Positions 51,950 through 60,273 of a stretch of DNA of 64,000 bases are shown in pieces. The stretch is from Bacillota bacterium. Lineage in GTDB: Bacteria; Bacillota; Clostridia; Christensenellales; SZUA-584. How positions within the stretch are numbered: position 1 is the stretch's first letter; each line of letters starts with the position of its first letter. The stretch lies in contig JAEYKW010000032.1 in assembly GCA_023408075.1 (NCBI GenBank), positions 49,101 through 113,100 of the forward strand, read 5' to 3'. Below the pieces are notes generated by a model. That model ran no database searches, had not been told where the DNA came from, and was given only the letters and a program-made list of their open reading frames with translations. A program made the position numbers and the translations under genes.

Positions 51950-51985
51950 TAAGATACGCTTAAATGGGCTTCCAGGGGGAAAAGG

Positions 51986-52011
51986 CGTCGGATCATCGTC
52001 CGGCGTTTTTT
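51986..52011 (+). terminator. Intrinsic terminator after the polyol dehydrogenase
   Basis: CGTCGGA (51986-51992) pairs with TCCGGCG (51999-52005) with one wobble, followed by six T residues. Confidence 0.85.
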
Positions 52012-52095
52012 CTTTCACGGCTCATAATGATATGGTAAAATTGGGATGGCTTGGCGCGCCTTGCGAAGAGCCAATAAAATAAGGAGATATCAATA

Positions 52096-52494
52096 ATGAA
52101 AAAGCTTCTGATTGTGCTCCTCATGGTTGTGCTGACGGCGTCGGCACTTCTTGGATGCGCGGGTGAAAAAGCTGTTGACGCAAAGGTATACGGCAAAGAG
52201 GATACCAATATATCCGTCCGAGTGGGCGAAGAATTCACATTGAAGCTCGACGAAAATCCCACGACAGGCTACCAGTGGAGCTATACGGTCAGCGATGAGA
52301 ACGTGGTAGTACTGAGCAAAGATGAGTATGTACCTGATAGTACGGATGAGGATGTCGTCGGCGCAGGCGGCCAGAGGGTGCTGACGTTTGAAGCCAGATC
52401 AAAAGGAAGCACGGTGATCGATATGGTTTACGAGCGCAGCTGGGAGCAAAATGAGAACGACGAAAAGCTGTCGTTTGAGATTGAAGTGAAATAG
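52096..52494 (+). CDS. Chagasin-like cysteine peptidase inhibitor, lipoprotein
   Basis: A 132-residue exported protein with lipobox LLGC (Cys21). The three loops used by chagasin-family inhibitors are visible: NPTTGYQW, GAGGQRVLTFEA and RSWE, the last replacing the common RPWE. It would block papain-like cysteine peptidases at the cell surface, either the cell's own or those from competitors or hosts. It is a single gene with AAGGAG before it and no peptidase next to it. Confidence 0.92.
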   Translation: MKKLLIVLLMVVLTASALLGCAGEKAVDAKVYGKEDTNISVRVGEEFTLKLDENPTTGYQWSYTVSDENVVVLSKDEYVPDSTDEDVVGAGGQRVLTFEARSKGSTVIDMVYERSWEQNENDEKLSFEIEVK

Positions 52495-52825
52495 AATCGG
52501 CATAGCACAGAGGCAATTCAATCAATACTTATCCGGCGGCCCGTTAATCCCGTTGCTGATCGTGACTACCCCGTAAATATGATTTTCGTCTTCCTGTCCG
52601 CCTGCATGGTCCGCAGGATGCGTGTATGTCGGCTCCGAGACGCTTGGGGGCTGGGGCATGGGCGGTCACGGCAGGATTGAACTTTATGCAAGTGCGCTGT
52701 ACAGACGGATTAAAAAGAGCTCTGCGGATATCCAATTGGGCAAGGGGCTTGCTTGTTTAAGGTCAGGCAAGACGTTTCTCGTGATTTCGTGCCGGTCGCT
52801 TCCCAGCATGACAGGCAGGAGGCAA
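52495..52825. other. Non-coding or decayed region
   Basis: No convincing gene. On the minus strand a 45-codon frame (about 52534-52671) reads like the tail of a protein (PTYTHPADHAGG, then GVVTISNGINGPPDKY). It has a stop just upstream and no ribosome site, so it may be the remnant of a lost gene. Confidence 0.35.
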
Positions 52826-52858
52826 ACAAAAAGCCCTGTTCAATTTCTCGTTGAACAG
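52826..52858 (-). terminator. Terminator of the xanthine phosphoribosyltransferase gene
   Basis: CTGTTCAA (52836-52843) and TTGAACAG (52851-52858). On the minus strand the stem is followed by GGCTTTTTG. Confidence 0.7.
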
Positions 52859-52933
52859 AGCTTGCAGAACAGTCAACCACAGTTGAAAAAACGCACTCTT
52901 TAAGCGCGCCCGTTTAGAATCAACAGTGTTAAA

Positions 52934-53506
52934 TTACTCGCGGAACCGCACCGTCTGGTTTTCCATGCCATCGATAATGGCGAGGCTTTGCACATTGTAG
53001 CCGGCACCGCGCAGCTTGTCCCCGCCGCCTTGAAACCCTTTTTCAATCACGACGCCGATGCCGACGACGGTGGCGCCTGCCTGCTCGCTGATGTCGAGCA
53101 GCCCTTTTTGTGCCTTGCCGGTCGCGAGTATGTCGTCAATGATCAATATACGGTCCTCGGAGGTCAGATAACGCTTTTCAAGGATGACGGTATAATCTCT
53201 GCCGCGCGTGTAGCTTGTCACGCTTGTCCTGTACACGTCGCCGTCGATATTCTTGCTCTCCGACTTTTTCGCAAACACAATCGGGACATTGAAATACTGC
53301 GCCGTGAGACAGGCCACGGCGATGCCGCTGGCTTCAATTGTGATCACCTTGGTGATGCTTTGTCCGTCAAACAGGCGTCTGAATTCTTTTCCGATTTCAT
53401 TGAGCAAACTGATATCGATCTGATGATTTAAAAAGCCGTCAACTTTGATGATGTGGTCGTCTTTAATCCGGCCGTCCCTGCGTATCCGTTCTTTCAAAAG
53501 CTCCAT
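52934..53506 (-). CDS. xpt: Xanthine phosphoribosyltransferase
   Basis: Salvages xanthine to XMP using PRPP. It is 190 residues, the standard length. The opening MELLKERIRRDGRIKDD and the PRPP-binding loop LIIDDILATGKAQKGL are diagnostic. The purine-site segment near TKVITIEASGIAVA is intact. It is monocistronic with GAGGGG before the ATG and its own terminator. The xanthine riboregulation often found before xpt (purine riboswitch) is absent here; only a short leader is seen. Xanthine chemistry may link it loosely to the oxopurine deaminase-like gene at 19547. Confidence 0.97.
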   Translation of the reverse strand: MELLKERIRRDGRIKDDHIIKVDGFLNHQIDISLLNEIGKEFRRLFDGQSITKVITIEASGIAVACLTAQYFNVPIVFAKKSESKNIDGDVYRTSVTSYTRGRDYTVILEKRYLTSEDRILIIDDILATGKAQKGLLDISEQAGATVVGIGVVIEKGFQGGGDKLRGAGYNVQSLAIIDGMENQTVRFRE

Positions 53507-53537
53507 TGCTTACCCCTCACCCAAACTTATTTTTATC

Positions 53538-53565
53538 ATTATACCGCAGTATTAAAACTTTGGAA
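53538..53565 (-). promoter_or_regulatory. Promoter of xpt
   Basis: On the minus strand a consensus TATAAT (53543-53538) lies 16 bases after a weak TTCCAA (53565-53560). It leaves a leader of only about 25 bases, too short for a riboswitch. Confidence 0.5.
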
Positions 53566-53893
53566 GAGAAAACGCGAAAAATGTTCGGAATCATGTCAAT
53601 TAAATATTGGATATACCGTCTTATCGGGAGAATTATGCCAGCGCTGCTCTTTTTATGGTGGGTTTTGGGCAGTGAACAGCGCATAAGATGAACAACATAC
53701 CGTCAAAAGCGAATATTGAGCAAATATGTCCGCAGTCAGCGATAGTGACTATCATATGGCCCCTTCGTAAAGGCTGCTGTTCAGCCGATACAAGTGTCGT
53801 TCGCCCGCGCGAAGTGTTTGCCGGAACAGATATAATTTCGTTTCAAATATATAAATGATTGATTATACGTTTTTGGCGCTGTATGATGAGAGC

Positions 53894-54484
53894 ATGAAAA
53901 GAACGGCGATTTACAACGCTGCGCGTGAATTGTTCGCTTTGAAGGGCTATGACGGCTGCTCTCTTCAGGAGATTGCCGATACGGTGGGGTTAAACAAAGC
54001 GACGCTCTACAACTATTACAAAAGCAAGGAAGAGCTGTTTTTAACCGTACTCGAAAACGAAATCAGCGGCTATATAGACGCAGTCCAAAAAGCTGTGGAC
54101 GAACATATTGAAGAATCTTTGGAATCGGTGCTGTTTGAGGTCATAAAAGCATTTGTGGATTTTTCCGATATACACCGTCTGCTGCTTTGGAAAAAAACGC
54201 TGTTGATGGCGTTCAGCGCTGTTGAAGAGAGTATCCAGCAATCGTCTCGTGAAATTTTGTTTGAGAAAAACGGACAGGTTATTCAGATTTTCAAATACCT
54301 GTTTTCGGTAAAGACTATTGATCCTGATAATCCCAAAGTCACAATGTTTATGAGGTCATATTATATTTTTCTGCAGAGCATTCTCGACTGGATATTGCTC
54401 AATGATTATAAAATGAAGAACAACACAAGCACGACGATAAAGGACCTTTGGGACCTTTTCTGGAATGGCAGCAAGCTCGCTTGA
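53894..54484 (+). CDS. TetR/AcrR-family regulator
   Basis: A 196-residue repressor. The N-terminal helix-turn-helix reads IYNAARELFALKGYDGCSLQEI and then VGLNKATLYNYYKSKEELF, a textbook TetR pattern. The C-terminal helical domain is unassignable. An earlier in-frame ATG at 53855 exists. A TATAAT at 53831-53836 would leave it with almost no leader, and the family usually begins close to the helix, so ATG 53894 is preferred without a strong RBS. There is no obvious divergent target; the next gene on the same strand is over 400 bases away. Confidence 0.88.
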   Translation: MKRTAIYNAARELFALKGYDGCSLQEIADTVGLNKATLYNYYKSKEELFLTVLENEISGYIDAVQKAVDEHIEESLESVLFEVIKAFVDFSDIHRLLLWKKTLLMAFSAVEESIQQSSREILFEKNGQVIQIFKYLFSVKTIDPDNPKVTMFMRSYYIFLQSILDWILLNDYKMKNNTSTTIKDLWDLFWNGSKLA

Positions 54485-54901
54485 AGTTTTCTTTTGACAG
54501 CGTCTTTTTATTTATTATGAAAAAGCGTTTGTTTTTTTATCCCTGTGCGGTGTGTTGTCTATTGGCAAAGCCCCAATCACACACCCGCGAGGTTATTTCG
54601 TTGCGTTGGATGCGGCTTTTCATTGAGCAAGCCTTGGATCGAAGCATAACTTTGCTGTTAGAATTCAATAATATATACAAAATAAAACTTTGCGAATAAG
54701 CTCATATCATGTGTTTTAGGCGCATTCGCATGACACAACGATGATGCTATAGTGTAAGCATGAAGCAGCGACGGTTTTACCGGCTTCATGGGATATACAC
54801 CGTAATTCATTCTTTGTTATGAATGGTTAATGCTTTAAGGCCTAAAGATGTAACACTGCCGGGATAGCCGCATTGTTATCGATCAGTTGCGGGAGGGTGT
54901 T
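54485..54901 (+). other. Non-coding region before the DhaK-linked unknown gene
   Basis: About 417 bases with no gene supported. An extended -10 element TGCTATAGT (54746-54753 region) may drive the downstream genes. A stem CATGAAGC/GCTTCATG (54759-54766 and 54783-54790) would be at the start of the transcript. Confidence 0.4.
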
Positions 54902-55405
54902 GTGACTGAGTTTGAAGAACTGGCATTAAAAAAAATCACAAAGGATTATTTGATTGACTGCGTATATACCCGGCTCAATGTGATTGCAGGCCGGTATGGC
55001 ATCAGCAATGCAGAGATCAGCAAACATATCGGATGGGACCCGGCGGGGTTCAATCAAAAATACAGCAGGAGCAACGATCTGCGCATCACAACGTTCATTA
55101 AGATCTATGTGGCGCTTATCGATCTGATTGCCGAGAAAGAAGCCGAGGTGGGCCTTGAGGGCCTCGAGACTTCCGAGATCCGGCTGGACGAGCTGATAAC
55201 CGAAAAGGAACTCGCCGCTGCCGCTTTGTTCAATCATATCAGCGCTGCCGCCGAGGGAAAGTCCGAATTCTTAAACAGAAAGAACTACAGCCATACATAT
55301 AAAATGATGAAGCCGTTCGTGTTTGTCGGCAAGAAAAGCAAGAAGTTCAGTGACAGAGAGATTGACGTTTATATCAGTTACTACAAGAAGGTCTCAGCGA
55401 GTTGA
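54902..55405 (+). CDS. Unknown protein with a helix-turn-helix-like N-terminal half
   Basis: A 167-residue protein I do not recognise. Residues 25-65 (RYGISNAEISKHIGWDP, then KIYVALIDLI) look like a Cro/XRE-like helix-turn-helix. The rest is mostly charged helix with a basic C-terminus (GKKSKKFSDREIDVY). GTG 54902 follows GGGAGGG and is preferred over the TTG at 54887. Its stop lies 29 bases before the DhaK-like start, so the two are probably co-transcribed. A regulatory role for the kinase is the simplest guess. Confidence 0.7.
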   Translation: MTEFEELALKKITKDYLIDCVYTRLNVIAGRYGISNAEISKHIGWDPAGFNQKYSRSNDLRITTFIKIYVALIDLIAEKEAEVGLEGLETSEIRLDELITEKELAAAALFNHISAAAEGKSEFLNRKNYSHTYKMMKPFVFVGKKSKKFSDREIDVYISYYKKVSAS

Positions 55406-55434
55406 TGAAAAGTAAAGGCCAAAGCGGAGGAAAT

Positions 55435-56445
55435 ATGCAAAAGCTGTATAACGATCCGGCGAGCATGGTCGACGAATCGGTTGCCGGTTTTGTCAAGTGC
55501 TTTCAAGATCAGGTCGCCCATACCGGCTGCGCACGGGCCCTTAAGTATAAAGCCGCTCCCGTCGCGGGCAAAGTCGGCATCGTCAGCGGCGGCGGGTCGG
55601 GCCACGACCCTGCGTTTATGGGCTATATCGGCAAGAATATGCTGGATGCCGTTGCAATCGGCAACATATTCACACCGCCCTCCGTCGAGTCGTTTTACAC
55701 GGCTTTTAAAGAGGCGGACGCGGGCCAAGGCGTCGTCTGCCTGTTCGGCAACTACCCAAAGGATATTGCCAATGTTCAAGAGGCGATTGAACTGGCCGAA
55801 AAAGACGGCATCACAGTGAAAATGGTGATCGCAAATGAAGATGTTGCAGACAGCGATCCCGCTTTGAGAAGAGGCATGACGGGCGAAGTGCTGCTTTGGA
55901 AAATCGGCGGAGCAGCCGCCGCTCTTGGATACAGTCTGGAACAGGTGGTGGATGTGTCAAACAGGGCGCTGAGCCGTATGCGCAGCATCGGCATCGGCCT
56001 TGCAAGCTGTATCATTCCCGAGGTCGGGCGTCCCAATTACATCATTGAGCTTGGGACGATGGAGATCGGCGTGGGGCACCACGGGTTTTCCAGTATGGAT
56101 ACCTGCAAATTAAAATCAGCGGACGCCACGGCTGAGATTATGGTGGATGAGATATTAAAGGATATGCCGATTCCTGGCGGCAGCCGTGTTGCCGTGATGA
56201 TATCGGGCCTTGGAAACACCATGCTCAGCGAAATGAACATTCTGTACAGCCGGGTTTATGACGTGCTGACGGAAAGACACATAGGCATACATCAATCGTA
56301 TATCGGCAACTTTTTTACATCGCTCGACATGATGGGCGTGACGCTGACGGTGATGAGCCTGGATGATGAATTAACGCGGCTATTGGATCTTCCTGCATAC
56401 CCGGTCGCTTTAAACGGTTTTGCTTACAGCAATCATAACGACTGA
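55435..56445 (+). CDS. DhaK-type tetrulose/dihydroxyacetone kinase subunit, no adjacent DhaL
   Basis: A 336-residue DhaK homologue. It keeps GGGSGHDPAFMGYIG (phosphate/His site), FGNYPKDIANV with the catalytic Asp, and GHHGFSS with the His that covalently binds the ketone. The matching ATP-binding DhaL subunit is not next to it; the only DhaL in the window is at 62089. The GHDPAF and GFSS variants differ from dihydroxyacetone-specific enzymes (GHEPAH, GEPG), suggesting another substrate such as L-erythrulose or a branched ketose. ATG 55435 has GGAGG at the right distance. Confidence 0.88.
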   Translation: MQKLYNDPASMVDESVAGFVKCFQDQVAHTGCARALKYKAAPVAGKVGIVSGGGSGHDPAFMGYIGKNMLDAVAIGNIFTPPSVESFYTAFKEADAGQGVVCLFGNYPKDIANVQEAIELAEKDGITVKMVIANEDVADSDPALRRGMTGEVLLWKIGGAAAALGYSLEQVVDVSNRALSRMRSIGIGLASCIIPEVGRPNYIIELGTMEIGVGHHGFSSMDTCKLKSADATAEIMVDEILKDMPIPGGSRVAVMISGLGNTMLSEMNILYSRVYDVLTERHIGIHQSYIGNFFTSLDMMGVTLTVMSLDDELTRLLDLPAYPVALNGFAYSNHND

Positions 56446-56509
56446 TTAAGTCTACAGAGAAAACTTGAAAAAATTTGGCCCGGAGAAGGCTTAGTTGCTG
56501 CTTTTGAGC

Positions 56510-56543
56510 GCGACACCCGGGGTGTGTTTAAGTCGCCTTTTTT
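56510..56543 (+). terminator. Terminator after the DhaK-like gene
   Basis: GCGAC (56510-56514) pairs with GTCGC (56532-56536), enclosing an ACACC/GGTGT stem, followed by CTTTTTT. Confidence 0.65.
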
Positions 56544-56601
56544 CAACAAAAATCAGTATTTCTGATTGCGGAGCTGTCAAAAGCAAGTAAGGGGGATAAT
56601 C

Positions 56602-58083
56602 ATGAATTTGGTCGAGATGACGGGTATTCGAAAAAGCTATTACGGCTTTGAAGTTCTTCACGGTGTTGATTTTTGCCTGCGGGCAGGCACTGTTCACGCG
56701 CTGATGGGCGAAAACGGCGCCGGCAAATCAACGCTTGTGAAGGTCATCGCCGGAGTCCACCGGTGTGATTCGGGCTCCATAAAAATAGACGACAAAGCGG
56801 TGGACATCGACTCGCCGTCTAAGGCGCGGCTGCTGGGTGTGGCTATGATCCATCAGGAGCTGTCGGCCGTTTCCGAAATGTCTGTCGCGGAGAACATATT
56901 CCTTGGCCGTGAGCCGGTGCAGATGGGCATTATCAATTACAAGCAGCTGTACAAAAACACGAGCGATCTGCTCGGGGAACTCGGTATTTCCATTAATCCG
57001 AAAACGAAAATGAAGAACCTGCGTGTGGCGGATCAGCAGATGGTCGAAATCGCCAAAGCGCTGTCTCAGAATGCGCGCATCGTGATTATGGATGAACCGA
57101 CCTCGGCCATAACGGATCATGAGGTGGAAAGCCTGTTTCGTATGATCAGGGATTTGAAGGCGCGCGGCACCGGGATTATCTACATATCTCATAAGATGGA
57201 CGAAATCTTTCAGATTGCGGATGAGATTACCGTGCTGCGTGACGGGGCCAACGTGAACACATGGGAAGCCAAAGACGTGGATTCGGATGCCCTGATAAAG
57301 AGCATGGTGGGCCGCGAGCTCAAAGCGCAGTTCCCGAAGGTTCAGGTGCCAATTGGTGAAACGGTGCTTGCGGTTAAAAATTTGCACAAGGCGAACCAGT
57401 ACGAAGACATCAGCTTCGAGCTGCACAAGGGGGAGATTTTGGGGTTTGTCGGCCTTGTGGGGTCGGGAAGAACGGAGCTCATGCATTCGATATTCGGCTT
57501 AACGCATCCGGATGCGGGCGATATTCATCTCTACGGGAAAAAGGTACAGTTTAAAAAGCCGCAGGAGGCCATTCGCAGCGGCCTGGCTTACGTCACCGAA
57601 GACCGCAAAGGAGAAGGGCTGGTCCTTCCGATGGGCGTTCATCATAACATGACGCTGTCCTCGCTCAAGGGCTTTACAAAAACGGGATTGCTCCAGCAGC
57701 TCAGGGAAGCGGCGGCTGTGGACGAACAGGTCAAGGCGCTCGGCGTCAAGGTCGCAAGCCCAAGGCAGTCGGTCAAGTCGCTCTCGGGCGGCAACCAGCA
57801 AAAAGTGGTGCTCGCCAAATGGATGATCACCGCTCCGAAAATCATCATATTCGATGAGCCGACGCGCGGCATCGACGTGGGAGCCAAGGCGGAGATCTAC
57901 AAGATCATGGGCGAGTATGTCACACAGGGGTATTCCATCATCATGGTGTCGTCCGAGATGCCCGAAGCGATGGGGATGTCCGACCGGATCATCGTGCTCA
58001 GCAACCACAAGATGAGCGGTGAGATCAGCCGTGAAGAGTTTTCTCAAGAGAGCATTGTGCAGATGCAGTTCAAGCATATGTAA
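56602..58083 (+). CDS. CUT2 sugar ABC transporter ATPase (third system)
   Basis: A 493-residue RbsA/MglA-like double ATPase. Domain 1 has Walker A GENGAGKSTLVK, LRVADQQMVEIAKAL and Walker B IVIMDEPTSAI. Domain 2 has GLVGSGRTELM, LSGGNQQKVVLAKWM and Walker B IIIFDEPTRGID. ATG 56602 follows AGGGGG; an in-frame ATG 36 bases earlier has no site. It leads an operon-like run of seven genes: ATPase, permease, binding protein, SDR, DhaK, DhaL and isomerase. The transported sugar is probably the substrate of those enzymes, a tetritol or tetrulose by inference. Confidence 0.94.
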   Translation: MNLVEMTGIRKSYYGFEVLHGVDFCLRAGTVHALMGENGAGKSTLVKVIAGVHRCDSGSIKIDDKAVDIDSPSKARLLGVAMIHQELSAVSEMSVAENIFLGREPVQMGIINYKQLYKNTSDLLGELGISINPKTKMKNLRVADQQMVEIAKALSQNARIVIMDEPTSAITDHEVESLFRMIRDLKARGTGIIYISHKMDEIFQIADEITVLRDGANVNTWEAKDVDSDALIKSMVGRELKAQFPKVQVPIGETVLAVKNLHKANQYEDISFELHKGEILGFVGLVGSGRTELMHSIFGLTHPDAGDIHLYGKKVQFKKPQEAIRSGLAYVTEDRKGEGLVLPMGVHHNMTLSSLKGFTKTGLLQQLREAAAVDEQVKALGVKVASPRQSVKSLSGGNQQKVVLAKWMITAPKIIIFDEPTRGIDVGAKAEIYKIMGEYVTQGYSIIMVSSEMPEAMGMSDRIIVLSNHKMSGEISREEFSQESIVQMQFKHM

Positions 58084-58113
58084 AAAATAATTCGAACGAT
58101 AGGAGCGATATCA

Positions 58114-59094
58114 ATGAATCATCAGACTGCCAATTTGGCTGTGAGAAAGAACAGGATGTCCACAAAACAATTTGTGTCCATTTTCGGATCGCTGATTGGG
58201 CTTGTTTTGCTCATCATTATCATGACGGCTCTTAAAGCCAACTTCCTGAGCGGAGAAAATATTCGAAACGTCCTGCGTATCGCATCCATCAACGGCCTGC
58301 TGGCTGTGGGTATGACGTTCGTGGTATTAACGGGCGGCATTGATCTCTCGGTCGGTGCCATCATGGGCTGTGCGGGCATGTTCGCGGCTTATTTCGCACA
58401 AAACAGCATGGGACAGCCGTGGTACGTCGGCGTGCTTGTCGGCATCGGGGTTGGGTTTGTGATCGGATTATTCAACGGCCTTTGCATCTCTTACTTAAGG
58501 GTTCCGGCCTTTGTGGGCACGCTCGGGTCCATGAGCATCGCCAAGGGGTTAACCTTCCTGCTCACGGATGCCAAGCCGATTCCGAGCCTTAATACTGAGT
58601 TTAAGGCAATCGGCGGCGGAAGCATCGGCGGATGGTTGCCGATTCCGATCGTGATCATGATCGCCGTGCTGCTGGTCTGCTTTACACTGCTGTATCTGAC
58701 GCGCTACGGGCGCTATATATTCGCCGTCGGCGGCAATCTCAATGCGGCGCACGTATCGGGCATCAACACGAAATGGATCATCTGCAGCGTGTACATTATA
58801 TCGGGTATTCTGGCCGCATTGGCCGGCGTCATCACAACGGCGCGTGTGACCTCGGGCGTCACATCCACGGGCGACGGCTATGAAACCAACGCGATCGCGA
58901 TGGTGGTTATCGGCGGCACGAGCCTCGCGGGAGGCCGCGGACGCCTCTGGGGAACGATCATCGGTATTCTGCTGCTGCAATGCCTGACCAACGGGCTCGA
59001 TATGCTCGGCATCAACGCGTATTACCAGCTCATCATCAAAGGTTTCGTCGTGATCGGTGCGGTTATGCTCGACGGCCTCAGCTCGGACAATTAA
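58114..59094 (+). CDS. CUT2 sugar ABC transporter permease (third system)
   Basis: A 326-residue RbsC-like permease with the diagnostic VVLTGGIDLSVGAIMG segment and later VVIGGTSLAGGRGRLWG. The coupling loop AVGGNLNAAHVSGINT is conserved. There are about eight to ten membrane helices. It is 30 bases downstream of its ATPase and 61 bases upstream of its binding protein. Its sequence is closer to canonical ribose permeases than the two other permeases here, which suggests the three systems were acquired or diverged separately. Confidence 0.94.
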   Translation: MNHQTANLAVRKNRMSTKQFVSIFGSLIGLVLLIIIMTALKANFLSGENIRNVLRIASINGLLAVGMTFVVLTGGIDLSVGAIMGCAGMFAAYFAQNSMGQPWYVGVLVGIGVGFVIGLFNGLCISYLRVPAFVGTLGSMSIAKGLTFLLTDAKPIPSLNTEFKAIGGGSIGGWLPIPIVIMIAVLLVCFTLLYLTRYGRYIFAVGGNLNAAHVSGINTKWIICSVYIISGILAALAGVITTARVTSGVTSTGDGYETNAIAMVVIGGTSLAGGRGRLWGTIIGILLLQCLTNGLDMLGINAYYQLIIKGFVVIGAVMLDGLSSDN

Positions 59095-59155
59095 TCAGAA
59101 TTTAATGATTCATACGAAATGGCGTATGAAATAAAAAATATTGGGAGGAATAAAA

Positions 59156-60181
59156 ATGAAAAAATCGATGAAAGCTTTAGCGATGTTAATGGTTATGCTG
59201 TCACTTGTTTTTGCTCTTGTTGGCTGCGGAAACACAACGCCGTCTGCGGAATCGTCTGAAAAGCCTTCTGTAGAGCCCAGCGCTGAAACATCGGAGCAGC
59301 CCTCTGAGGAAGCTTCGGAAGCAGCCTCCGATACGCTGAAAATTGGTGCCACCTTCTACAGCCTCCAGAACGAATTCACAATGCGTATGGACAATGCTGC
59401 GAAGAAATGGGCCGAGGAAAACGGCGTGGATTACACCTCTTACGACGGCAACTATGACGCTGCGACACAGCTTTCTCAGGTTGAGACGATGATCGCCGAC
59501 GGCTGCGACGCCATCATTCTGAACCCTCAGGATGCGGTGGCCTGCGCCGCTTGCGTGGACCTTGCTCATGAAGCCGGTATCCCTGTTGTGGGCGTGAACA
59601 CGATGGTGGAAAGCGATCTGCTGACCTCCTATGTGGGTTCCCAGGACGTGTCGGCCGGTGAAGACATCATGCAGTTCATGATCGACTACCTCGGCAAAGA
59701 TGCATTCAACATCGTGATCATCGAAGGGCCGATGGGCCAGTCCGCTCAGCTTCAGCGTATCGAAGGTATCGAGAACATCATGGCGAAGTATCCGAACGTC
59801 AAAGAGCTTGCCCGTGACACAGCCAACTGGTCGCGTGCGGAAGCTATGACGCTGATGGAAACATGGATCAGCACATACGGCGACGACATCACCGCTGTGA
59901 TCGCTGAGAACGATGAAATGGCTCTGGGCGCAAGAGAAGCGATTGAAGCGGCCGGTAAAGACATTCCCTGCATCGGTATCGACGGCATCACCGACGCTGT
60001 GACCGCGATTCAGGAAGGCAGAATGATTTCGAGCGACTTCCAGAACGCCGAAGGCCAGATGACGGGCGCGCTTGATACGGCTGTGAAGGCAATCAACGGC
60101 GAATCGGTTGAGAAGTTCTACTGGATTCCGTTCGAAATGATCACACCCGACAACGCGGCGGATTATGTGAACAAATATTGA
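59156..60181 (+). CDS. Sugar-binding lipoprotein of the third CUT2 transporter
   Basis: A 341-residue PBP type 1 lipoprotein with lipobox ALVGC (Cys24) and a Ser/Glu/Pro-rich linker of about 35 residues. The binding domain starts TLKIGATFYSLQNEFT and includes NPQDAVACAACVDLAHEAG, EGPMGQSAQLQR and ENDEMALGAREAI. ATG 59156 follows GGGAGGAA. The presence of downstream SDR and tetrulose kinase genes favours a four-carbon polyol ligand. A hairpin after it may keep its expression above that of the enzymes. Confidence 0.93.
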   Translation: MKKSMKALAMLMVMLSLVFALVGCGNTTPSAESSEKPSVEPSAETSEQPSEEASEAASDTLKIGATFYSLQNEFTMRMDNAAKKWAEENGVDYTSYDGNYDAATQLSQVETMIADGCDAIILNPQDAVACAACVDLAHEAGIPVVGVNTMVESDLLTSYVGSQDVSAGEDIMQFMIDYLGKDAFNIVIIEGPMGQSAQLQRIEGIENIMAKYPNVKELARDTANWSRAEAMTLMETWISTYGDDITAVIAENDEMALGAREAIEAAGKDIPCIGIDGITDAVTAIQEGRMISSDFQNAEGQMTGALDTAVKAINGESVEKFYWIPFEMITPDNAADYVNKY

Positions 60182-60210
60182 TTGTAAGGTTATAGGATAA
60201 CCATGCGGAG

Positions 60211-60240
60211 AGGCGGGCGGCGCGGTAAGCCCGTCCGCCT
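60211..60240 (+). terminator. Attenuator-like hairpin between binding protein and SDR genes
   Basis: AGGCGG (60211-60216) pairs with CCGCCT (60235-60240), with further GC-rich pairing inside. The tail is only TTTC, so read-through is likely. Confidence 0.5.
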
Positions 60241-60273
60241 TTCATAAACATTAGTGACGGGGAGGTAAGACAA

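Noticed and set aside
53507..53600. Purine riboswitch before xpt
   Set aside because: The promoter lies only about 25 bases upstream of the gene, leaving no room, and the conserved core is absent.
53506..53691. Small open frame after xpt on the plus strand (about 60 codons)
   Set aside because: No ribosome site, it starts inside the xpt start region, and it overlaps the xpt promoter.
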